Shown in pieces: positions 18,392 through 24,587 of a DNA stretch of 64,000 bases; position 1 is the first letter of the stretch, and every line of letters begins with the position of its first letter. Position numbers and translations under genes: made by a program. The notes below the pieces were generated by a model. It was given only the letters and a program-made list of their open reading frames with translations. It was not told where the DNA came from and did no database searches. The stretch is from PGYT01 sp963675055 (GTDB taxonomy: Bacteria > Bacteroidota > Ignavibacteria > Ignavibacteriales > Melioribacteraceae): the NCBI GenBank assembly GCA_963675055.2, contig CAXXJE010000002.1, forward strand, positions 620,001-684,000. The letters run 5' to 3'.

Positions 18392-18604
18392 TCACGAATT
18401 TTGATCCAGAAAAGTTAATAATTCTTTAACTACACTGTCAATTTTTTCAGAAGAAAACCCTTTCTCTTCCGCAGCTTCGGCCAGAGTACCCCAGATAGGT
18501 TCGCCGCATCTCAGACACCGAATTCCCTTTTCGCTAAGAAATGATACAGATAAAGGAAATTCACGTACTAGATCCTCAATCTCAATATCCTTATCAACCT
18601 TCAC
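18392..18604 (-). CDS. DUF1858 domain protein
   Basis: 70 aa from GTG 18602-18604, chosen because AGAGG stands 8 nt upstream and the family domain begins at once (KVDKDIEIEDLVREFP). An ATG at 18661 would add a stretch overlapping the previous gene. The motif GIRCLRCGEPIWGTLAEAA matches the CxxC of DUF1858, a small domain found with hybrid-cluster proteins and other redox proteins. The gene overlaps the DUF6132 gene by 11 bp. Function in the family is not established. Confidence 0.85.
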   Translation of the reverse strand: MKVDKDIEIEDLVREFPLSVSFLSEKGIRCLRCGEPIWGTLAEAAEEKGFSSEKIDSVVKELLTFLDQNS

Positions 18605-18800
18605 TTTGCTTTTCCTCTTTATTTTTAATTCTGGAAGGAAATACAAGAGCAACACCTGCAATTACGCCATATAGTGTTGAAATTACCGGGCTGCTGCCAA
18701 TCATACACGAACCATTGCATCCGATAAAATAGTAGTAACTGAATCCGAGAATACCGCCAACAACTGCGGCGGCTGAAATTTTGACAAAATATGTCTTCAT
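18594..18800 (-). CDS. DUF6132 small membrane protein
   Basis: 68 aa with two predicted membrane helices (about 5-27 and 42-56) separated by a loop GCNGSCMIGSSPVISTLYG. This Cys-containing loop and helix arrangement matches DUF6132, small membrane proteins of Bacteroidota-like anaerobes. First gene of the three-gene redox-type run with DUF1858 and the TlpA-like protein. Function unknown. Confidence 0.85.
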   Translation of the reverse strand: MKTYFVKISAAAVVGGILGFSYYYFIGCNGSCMIGSSPVISTLYGVIAGVALVFPSRIKNKEEKQSEG

Positions 18801-18937
18801 CTGTTTTTCTTTCTAATAATTTACAATTCAATAATAATATGATGAATTCCTGCATAAAAAGATTCAACATATGTTTTGCTCTTATATGCCTTATTTAATA
18901 GTTTACAGAACATAAAATTAATCCATTGGAGTTTTGA

Positions 18938-19729
18938 ATGCCCGACTACGAAAAACATTTATACATGATCATTTTCCCGATAAACGCCCTCGTAGCATCA
19001 CAGCTTGACCCGGCAAAATTCGGAGAGCATTATACAACCGGAAGCGCAAAGCATTTCAGCGGTAAAGTTATTTTTGCCGAACTGGATCAAAATTTTAGAA
19101 GCGACTATTTTGAAATTGAAAAGTACCTGGATCAGACCGTTCAGCATTCCGACGGTTCACCCAAAAAGACTAAGTTTATAAAATCCTATAATGTACTTGA
19201 GCACGTTGATCTGGATTCGATTAAAAAGCTCCACCTGTGTACACAAAATGGAAAAGTTCTTTCGATTGAAGCTGGTGAGTACACAGCCGTGAATGAACCC
19301 GGACTGACAAGAGTGTACCAGGAAATCACCCCGCTCGACACGCTCGTTGCATCCACCCTCGACCAACGTGAATTCGGTAAATTTATTACCACAGAAACTA
19401 CTTCAAAGGGAGCGCCGAAAATCTGCTTTACGCAGATCGAGTTTAATATTCCACGCTTCCTGGAGCAAAACAGGAACAAGGAAATTTTCAGCATCGAACT
19501 GCCTAATGTAAATCCATACAGATTCTACGACTGCATAATGGAATTGAAGGGCAAACCGGAAAAGATTACAAAAACTATCGGACTCGGAAGCCTCCTGCGG
19601 GATATATCATATAAGTTTCTGAGACACGGATTCTGGTTCTCGCACGGGGACAAACTGAAATTCTTCCCAATGCCTTCGCTTGCTGATCTGGAAGATAAAT
19701 ACTTCTACTGGTGGAAATACGTCAGATAA
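18938..19729 (+). CDS. Hypothetical protein with an internal duplication
   Basis: 263 aa, ATG 18938 after TTGGAG. No signal peptide or membrane helix, so probably cytoplasmic. Two segments resemble each other: residues about 16-50 (NALVASQLDPAKFGEHYTTG ... KVIFAELD) and 132-168 (DTLVASTLDQREFGKFITTE ... KICFTQIE), suggesting a duplicated module. The C-terminus is Phe/Trp/Tyr-rich. I do not recognise the family. A terminator hairpin follows. Confidence 0.65.
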   Translation: MPDYEKHLYMIIFPINALVASQLDPAKFGEHYTTGSAKHFSGKVIFAELDQNFRSDYFEIEKYLDQTVQHSDGSPKKTKFIKSYNVLEHVDLDSIKKLHLCTQNGKVLSIEAGEYTAVNEPGLTRVYQEITPLDTLVASTLDQREFGKFITTETTSKGAPKICFTQIEFNIPRFLEQNRNKEIFSIELPNVNPYRFYDCIMELKGKPEKITKTIGLGSLLRDISYKFLRHGFWFSHGDKLKFFPMPSLADLEDKYFYWWKYVR

Positions 19730-19744
19730 TTAACAGGATTTTGC

Positions 19745-19773
19745 AAACTAAGTTCCTTAACGGAACTTAGTTT
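19745..19773. terminator. Hairpin between convergent genes
   Basis: Perfect 12-bp stem AAACTAAGTTCC / GGAACTTAGTTT with a 5-nt loop. It lies after the 263-aa gene and includes the stop codon (19767-19769) of the convergent RlpA-like gene. T-rich sequence follows on the + strand. Confidence 0.8.
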
Positions 19774-20273
19774 GTATTGTTTCCGATATACTTGTTATCA
19801 CCCCACTTAAGAATATCAAGCTGGACTTTGACAACTCCCTCTTCGACCATATCGAGCTGCAAAGCTGTTCCGTATGACAAATCAATCAACCGGGCCGGAT
19901 GCTTGGGCATTCTGTCATTCACGCGGATATTAACGCTTTTATTGTTGCTAAGGTTAGTTACATTAATTATAGTTCCGAACGGGTATGAATGATGTGCCGC
20001 TGTTAAACCGTACTTATCATAAATTTCCCCGTTAGCGGTCTGCCTACCGTGGAAAGGCTCGGCATAGTATGATGCGAGTCCGACTATGCTTTCCAATACC
20101 TCCTGAGCATCCTGAAATCGGACTTCGGACGAATCAGTATCAGCCAGGACTTCAGGAACTTTTGGTTTAGCATTGTCTTTACTTGTGAATCTGGGCACCG
20201 AAGCACAGGAGTAAAAAAACAACAGAAAGGGTAACAATATATATATCAGGGTTAAACGGAAGTTAAATTTCAT
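19767..20273 (-). CDS. RlpA-like double-psi beta-barrel lipoprotein
   Basis: 168 aa. Lipoprotein signal with Cys about 23 (LLFFYSCAS). The double-psi beta-barrel reads GLASYYAEPFHGRQTANGE, then LTAAHHSYPFGTIINVTNL and VNIRVNDRMPKHPARLIDLS, the classic RlpA pattern with its conserved Asp of NDR. RlpA proteins act as septal lytic transglycosylases on peptidoglycan lacking stem peptides. There is no C-terminal SPOR domain, so it is a short form. Confidence 0.92.
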   Translation of the reverse strand: MKFNFRLTLIYILLPFLLFFYSCASVPRFTSKDNAKPKVPEVLADTDSSEVRFQDAQEVLESIVGLASYYAEPFHGRQTANGEIYDKYGLTAAHHSYPFGTIINVTNLSNNKSVNIRVNDRMPKHPARLIDLSYGTALQLDMVEEGVVKVQLDILKWGDNKYIGNNTN

Positions 20274-20365
20274 GCCTGTATTCGTTTGTTATCAGTAATA
20301 ATTGTTTCTGCAAATGTAATGAGATTTAATGAGTAACTAAATTTATTTCCGGCAGGCATAAAAAA

Positions 20366-20394
20366 GCGCTGAAGACCTTACAAATCCTCAGCGC
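20366..20394 (-). terminator. Rho-independent terminator of the CoA-binding gene
   Basis: Stem GCGCTGA (20366-20372) / TCAGCGC (20388-20394). Read on the minus strand the hairpin is followed by a run of six T. It lies 25 bp downstream of the 150-aa CoA-binding gene. Confidence 0.85.
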
Positions 20395-20418
20395 ATATTA
20401 ATACTTTATATTTTTAAA

Positions 20419-20871
20419 CTATTTTGGATACTTTCCAATCAGCTTCCAGAACCAGCGATGGAACTTGTGAACGGACTCGACCGGTTCGAGGAACATCATA
20501 ATGCATTCGTTATTGATATAGTCTAATCCTAGTTCATGGCATGTTCCTGCCACTTCTTTACTCGATGAACCCTTTTGAAGCCAAACATTTTTAATTCCTT
20601 TCGCGGCAATTTCCTTAACTGCTTCCTTTGCTTTCACCGGTGGGATGCTAAGTATAGCACCATCTGCAGGCGAAGGAAGCTGATCGAGAGAGTGATAAAC
20701 TTTATCGCCTTCGTATGAATCCATGAACGGGTTTATAGCGAATACATTGTAACCTTTCAGTTTCAGCTCTTTGTAAATATAGTTTCCGAACTTCTTCTGG
20801 TTCCTGGACACACCCAGAACCGCAATATTCTTGCACGAGATAAAATTATCAATTGACGTTTTAGTGGTCAT
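20419..20871 (-). CDS. CoA-binding domain protein (YccU-like)
   Basis: 150 aa, the usual length of the stand-alone CoA-binding (succinyl-CoA synthetase alpha-like) family. A Rossmann-type start is seen in NIAVLGVSRNQKKFGNYIYK, with the family phrases AINPFMDSYEGDKVYHSLDQ, AILSIPPVKAKEAVKE and KNVWLQKGSSS. It probably binds CoA or a related nucleotide; the precise role is not known in the family. It lies downstream of the NifX-like gene on the same strand with a 124-bp gap. Confidence 0.9.
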   Translation of the reverse strand: MTTKTSIDNFISCKNIAVLGVSRNQKKFGNYIYKELKLKGYNVFAINPFMDSYEGDKVYHSLDQLPSPADGAILSIPPVKAKEAVKEIAAKGIKNVWLQKGSSSKEVAGTCHELGLDYINNECIMMFLEPVESVHKFHRWFWKLIGKYPK

Positions 20872-20995
20872 ATAATTCTCACCCAGATTTTATTTTCATG
20901 AAAGATACCGGTATCTTTTTTATTATTCAAGCGGACAATATTAAGTAATGATTTCTTAATTCCCCCGCCAAGCTCTGAGTACACTGCAATTATGC

Positions 20996-21412
20996 TCAGC
21001 CATGTCCGTGATGATGACCACCGCCGTGACCATGTCCATGCCCCTGGCCACCGTGATGATGGCCCCCGCACGCGTCTTCAACTTTCAGTTCTTCAAGTTG
21101 ACCGGATTCAAACTTAGAAATAGCGCTTTCAACACTGTCATTGTCGAGAAGATAAACTTTAACGCCTCCGTTATTTAATTTAGCCACGGCCCGTTTGCCC
21201 ATTCCGTTTGTAAGAACAGCTTCAACAGCGTAACCTTCAATAGCTCCCAGAGGCTGACATTGACCATGCTCGTGATGATGATTATCATTTTCGATTGTCT
21301 TCAGTTCCTTAGACTCAGTATCATAAATGGCAAAGTAACTTGCACTGCCGAAATGTCCGAACACCATTTCGTTCAATCCTTCTTTTCCCTGTGTAGGCAT
21401 ACATATTTTCAT
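20996..21412 (-). CDS. NifX/NifB-type (dinitrogenase FeMo-cofactor-like) protein with His-rich tail
   Basis: 138 aa. Residues 1-105 are a PF02579-type domain (KICMPTQGKEGLNEMVFGHF, GAIEGYAVEAVLTNGMGKRA), a fold binding Fe-S or Mo-Fe-S clusters. It carries an insert HHHEHG at about 45 and a His/Gly-rich tail (GGHHHGGQGHGHGHGGG...) suited to metal binding. No nif genes are nearby, so a role in nitrogenase is unlikely; related proteins occur in orange-protein-type anaerobe operons. It starts 11 bp after the DUF134 gene. Confidence 0.9.
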   Translation of the reverse strand: MKICMPTQGKEGLNEMVFGHFGSASYFAIYDTESKELKTIENDNHHHEHGQCQPLGAIEGYAVEAVLTNGMGKRAVAKLNNGGVKVYLLDNDSVESAISKFESGQLEELKVEDACGGHHHGGQGHGHGHGGGHHHGHG

Positions 21413-21423
21413 GATTTTCCTCT

Positions 21424-21702
21424 TTATTTATTTTTTAAATTTATAGCCTTACTGTTAAGTAAAGCGTCCATAATTTTATACCTTCCTGAAATCAGCAGTC
21501 GTTGTACAGTTCCGCGGGAAATGTGCATAGCCTCGGCAGCTTCTATCTGACTCCTGTTTTCCTTGTCGCAGAGCCGCATTGCTTCCAGCTCGTCTGCTTC
21601 AAGTTCAACAGTATCTACCTGCCACATCGGAATTCCGATCGGTTTAAATCCTTTCTCGTCCTCGAGAAAGCGGCATCTTCTATGTTTTTTGCATCGTCCC
21701 AT
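21424..21702 (-). CDS. DUF134 (UPF0251) helix-turn-helix regulator
   Basis: 92 aa from ATG 21700-21702, where the family typically starts (MGRCKKHRRC). A start 7 codons upstream (21723) would lie inside a palindrome. Features are a Cys-containing N-terminus, the phrase IPMWQVDTVELEADELEAMR, and a sigma-region-4-like helix-turn-helix (RSQIEAAEAMHISRGTVQRL). Members often neighbour NifX-like genes, as here, and are presumed transcriptional regulators. Likely autoregulated through the palindrome at 21708-21727. Confidence 0.9.
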   Translation of the reverse strand: MGRCKKHRRCRFLEDEKGFKPIGIPMWQVDTVELEADELEAMRLCDKENRSQIEAAEAMHISRGTVQRLLISGRYKIMDALLNSKAINLKNK

Positions 21703-21707
21703 AAATA

Positions 21708-21727
21708 TTTTGTGCATATGCACAAAA
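21708..21727. promoter_or_regulatory. 20-bp perfect palindrome, candidate DUF134 operator
   Basis: TTTTGTGCAT followed by its exact inverse complement ATGCACAAAA. It lies 5 bp upstream of the preferred DUF134 start and would cover its leader or promoter. Location and perfect symmetry suggest a dimeric repressor site. The assignment to the DUF134 protein is inference. Confidence 0.6.
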
Positions 21728-21828
21728 CAAAGTTAAAGAAATTTAACAATATGTGAAAGTCTTTTTGGGAAATTCACCACAATAAATCAGTTTTTAATGA
21801 AACAACCAGGATTTAAGGGCAGAACCAG

Positions 21829-22434
21829 CTATTTTATAGACCACATACGTTTCTTCAACGCTTCGCCCGAAACAGGATCGATAAAAAGCTCTTCCCCTTC
21901 GGCTTTGTAGTTATTACCGCTGCCGAACTCGCTTGTAGTTGCTATTAAATGCCAGACATATTTACGAGCAACTTCCGACCACCGGAAATCCACCATCCAT
22001 TCCTTAATTCCCTCCGGAAGATAATTGGCAACGCCGATTTCTACAGCGCGGTTTTTATCTATAGTAAAATCACAGCCTTCTCCGTTCATGCAGTTTGGAA
22101 TGCCTTTTACCAGGGATCCCTTCGGAATATTGCCGAGGCTGTCGGTTACAATCAGAATTTCTTCATCCACGAAATCGTAATCGATCATCCTGAAATTGTA
22201 CCGGACTTCGTGTTTATCTCCCTTTTTACGACTATTCATGTAATCAGCGTGAATGTAGTTATCGAAAAAGTCCTTGCCGACCTTCGACTGAATGAACTTG
22301 TCGGTTCTTGCAAAAACAGATTCAGGGACTTCAATCCCGTCGCTGTTTATTCCGCACGTCTTGCATGAACAAGAGTACATTGCAATTAAAGCTAAAATGA
22401 CTGGAAGCAAAATTAAAATGCGGCTATATTTCAT
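21829..22434 (-). CDS. Lipoprotein, unknown function (PepSY-like features)
   Basis: 201 aa. Lipoprotein signal with core ILLPVILALIAMYSC; the next residues SCKTCG give a short Cys cluster. The C-terminal half contains YVWHLIATTSEFG ... EELFIDPVSGEALKKRMW, where the DPVSGE turn is like that of PepSY-type domains. No firm family. Its start overlaps that of the divergent permease gene. Confidence 0.6.
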   Translation of the reverse strand: MKYSRILILLPVILALIAMYSCSCKTCGINSDGIEVPESVFARTDKFIQSKVGKDFFDNYIHADYMNSRKKGDKHEVRYNFRMIDYDFVDEEILIVTDSLGNIPKGSLVKGIPNCMNGEGCDFTIDKNRAVEIGVANYLPEGIKEWMVDFRWSEVARKYVWHLIATTSEFGSGNNYKAEGEELFIDPVSGEALKKRMWSIK

Positions 22435-23242
22435 ACTGTTCTTATTGCTGTTGAATGGTTTAATAAAAGATACAAATTATAATTTACTTTTTAATGACAT
22501 AAGTATACCCGGAATTCTCATATTCACTATTGACTACATATTAATCGCATTGATAGTACTGCTCGCCTCATTTACCCAGGGCTTCAGCGGATTCGGATTT
22601 CAGCTTGTAGCTCTGTCTCTTTTATCATTTCTAATAGATATAAAATTCGCGATACCCTTGTGCGCACTTTTCGGACTTGTAGTAAACATTTACCTTGTTA
22701 TAACACTGCGTCAGCATATCAAACTTTTTGAACTGAAAAAATTAATATTAGGTTCGATAATAGGCATACCGGTCGGAGTTTTTTTCCTTTCAAAGGCTGA
22801 TGCCGGAATTATAAAGCTTCTTCTTGGGATTGTTCTTTTAATCTTTGTCGCGATATCATTCTCAAATTTTATAAAAGCTAAGGGAATCAGCGAAAAATTC
22901 GGGTATCTGTTTGGGTTCGCTTCAGGTATACTTGGCGGTGCATTTAATACTAACGGTCCTCCCATTCTGATCTATTTTTACTTGCAGGGACGGGATAAAA
23001 CACTGCTAAAGGCTTCAATTACCGGATTCTTCATATTCAGTTCCGTCCTGATTGTCGCCGGGCATTTTATTTCAGGACTGACGGATACCCGGGTTTTGGA
23101 AACATTTGCTGTTTACCTCCCCTTTGTAATTATTGGTCAAATTGTCGGAAAATCATTGTTCTCCCGAATATCCTCCGAGCATTACCAGAAATTCATACTG
23201 GTTTTCCTATTATTTATCGCACTATTAATGATTTTTGGATGA
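22418..23242 (+). CDS. TauE/SafE-family permease
   Basis: 274 aa from ATG 22418, preceded by GGAAG about 10 nt upstream; longer in-frame starts at 22292 and 22397 give a hydrophilic extension not expected in the family. About eight membrane helices, with the motifs SFTQGFSGFGFQL and GILGGAFNTNGPPILIYF typical of TauE/SafE (DUF81) anion exporters. Substrate unknown (sulfite, sulfoacetate or other organic anions in characterised members). Start codons of this gene and the divergent lipoprotein gene overlap by 17 bp. Confidence 0.88.
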   Translation: MRLYFILFLLLLNGLIKDTNYNLLFNDISIPGILIFTIDYILIALIVLLASFTQGFSGFGFQLVALSLLSFLIDIKFAIPLCALFGLVVNIYLVITLRQHIKLFELKKLILGSIIGIPVGVFFLSKADAGIIKLLLGIVLLIFVAISFSNFIKAKGISEKFGYLFGFASGILGGAFNTNGPPILIYFYLQGRDKTLLKASITGFFIFSSVLIVAGHFISGLTDTRVLETFAVYLPFVIIGQIVGKSLFSRISSEHYQKFILVFLLFIALLMIFG

Positions 23243-23325
23243 TTTTCTCTTGTTTATTTTTAGATGTCTAAATAGTTTTAGTGTGTAAAATATTCTTTAC
23301 TAATACAATAAAGGAGTTAGTTCAA

Positions 23326-23538
23326 ATGATGTACATTACCGAAGAATGCATAAATTGCTCAGCATGCGTAGACGAATGCGAAAACGACGCAATCTATAAT
23401 GCCGGTGAAGAGTATGAACTTAACGGAGAATCTAAAGAAGCTTTGTCCGAAGAGTACAGTTTCATCGTTCCTGAATTATGCAACGACTGTAAATCCTGCG
23501 TAGACGTTTGCGCAGTTGATGCAATTGAAGAAAAATAA
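23326..23538 (+). CDS. 2x[4Fe-4S] ferredoxin
   Basis: 70 aa from ATG 23326 with AAGGAG at 23311-23316. Two cluster motifs are visible: CINCSACVDEC (Cys8, 11, 14, 18) and CNDCKSCVDVC. Size, acidity and pattern fit a bacterial-type low-potential electron carrier. Single-gene unit closed by a terminator. Confidence 0.95.
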   Translation: MMYITEECINCSACVDECENDAIYNAGEEYELNGESKEALSEEYSFIVPELCNDCKSCVDVCAVDAIEEK

Positions 23539-23563
23539 GCGTTACCCCGCATAGATTTTTCTG

Positions 23564-23592
23564 AGCCTCTTCAGCTTTGAAGGGGCTTTTTT
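23564..23592 (+). terminator. Rho-independent terminator of the ferredoxin gene
   Basis: Stem AGCCTCTTCA / TGAAGGGGCT with one G-T pair and a 4-nt loop, followed by six T. It sits 25 bp after the ferredoxin stop. Confidence 0.9.
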
Positions 23593-23597
23593 ATTAC

Positions 23598-24584
23598 CTA
23601 TTTCAGCAGGTTCAGTTTCCACAAATCTTTTGTGTTAATGTTGATTACCGGTTTAAGTGTTCTGATGCCCGTCTTACCAATACTAGTTGAAAGAAACTTA
23701 AGCTCTTTAAGCATTTCCTGCAACTCCTCGTCTTTTTGAAAATCAAACCCGGTTTCCTGCATAAGCAGCAACCCCTTGGCTTTAATAGATAATTCAATAT
23801 AAAGACGGATAAATGCGAGCATATCAACAACTACAATCGGATCGAATTTATCTTTAACGGAAAGAATATATTTACCTGCTCTTGTTGATTTGAACTCGCC
23901 TTTTTTAATCATCATCAACAGTTCAACCTCGGATTCGAATTGCAGCTCCATCCAATTTCTCAATGATTTTTCACTGCGTGTAAAAATAGTTGTAACAATG
24001 ACGGGCAGCAGACATATCTGGAGTATTGTTTCAGTCAGCGGGGGTAATAGAAAACTGTTAAAAACCACATGAATAAGAATGCCGCATAACAATCCGCCAA
24101 GCAAATAGTAAAATTTGGTTTTTTCCGTTCTGCTTATAAGATTTTGCGCAACAACAGCAGAAATTGATGTTGCTGTTCCATGCATTATTGCAGTTCCGAA
24201 GCCGCGGACTATCCACAACAAGAAATTTTGCGAGTCCAGTTGATTCAAATAATAAATGTTTTCAACTATACTGAATCCTGCTCCGGACGCGAATCCGATT
24301 ATAAGAGCATCCGATAAAAATCCAAGTTTGTTTCTGTAAAAGAGGACTGCGACTATACCGAATTTTAATGTCTCCTCAACCACAGGTGCGGTTAAACCTG
24401 TAACATAATCAGTATCAAGAAATGTAAGCATCAGGTTATTAATAAAATAAGCGGCCAGAGCGCTTGCAGCACCCCACAGCAGAACAACGCCTATCAATTG
24501 CGGCTTAAGCAGTTTAAATGTATCCAGCGAATTTAATATTATTAGAAATATTATTACCGGCAGCAGACTTATAACAACTGACAT
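23598..24584 (-). CDS. PrsW-family intramembrane protease
   Basis: 328 aa. The N-terminal 215 residues hold about seven membrane helices with the PrsW motifs: VVEETLKFG, GFASGAGFSIVENIYY and HGTATS, plus a late His (GILIHVVFNS). The paired glutamates of EE and the EN motif are the proposed catalytic glutamic-protease site. A cytosolic C-terminal region of about 110 residues is not recognised. In Bacillus PrsW cleaves an anti-sigma factor. The gene follows the gluzincin gene by 3 bp. Confidence 0.9.
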   Translation of the reverse strand: MSVVISLLPVIIFLIILNSLDTFKLLKPQLIGVVLLWGAASALAAYFINNLMLTFLDTDYVTGLTAPVVEETLKFGIVAVLFYRNKLGFLSDALIIGFASGAGFSIVENIYYLNQLDSQNFLLWIVRGFGTAIMHGTATSISAVVAQNLISRTEKTKFYYLLGGLLCGILIHVVFNSFLLPPLTETILQICLLPVIVTTIFTRSEKSLRNWMELQFESEVELLMMIKKGEFKSTRAGKYILSVKDKFDPIVVVDMLAFIRLYIELSIKAKGLLLMQETGFDFQKDEELQEMLKELKFLSTSIGKTGIRTLKPVININTKDLWKLNLLK

Positions 24585-24587
24585 ATA

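Noticed and set aside
20996..21060. GC-rich repetitive stretch that could be mistaken for a regulatory repeat
   Set aside because: It codes for the His/Gly-rich tail of the NifX-like protein.
20868..21071. 67-codon Arg/Trp/Ser-rich frame
   Set aside because: Shadow of the His/Gly-rich repeat coding for the NifX-like tail; composition explained by the repetitive DNA.
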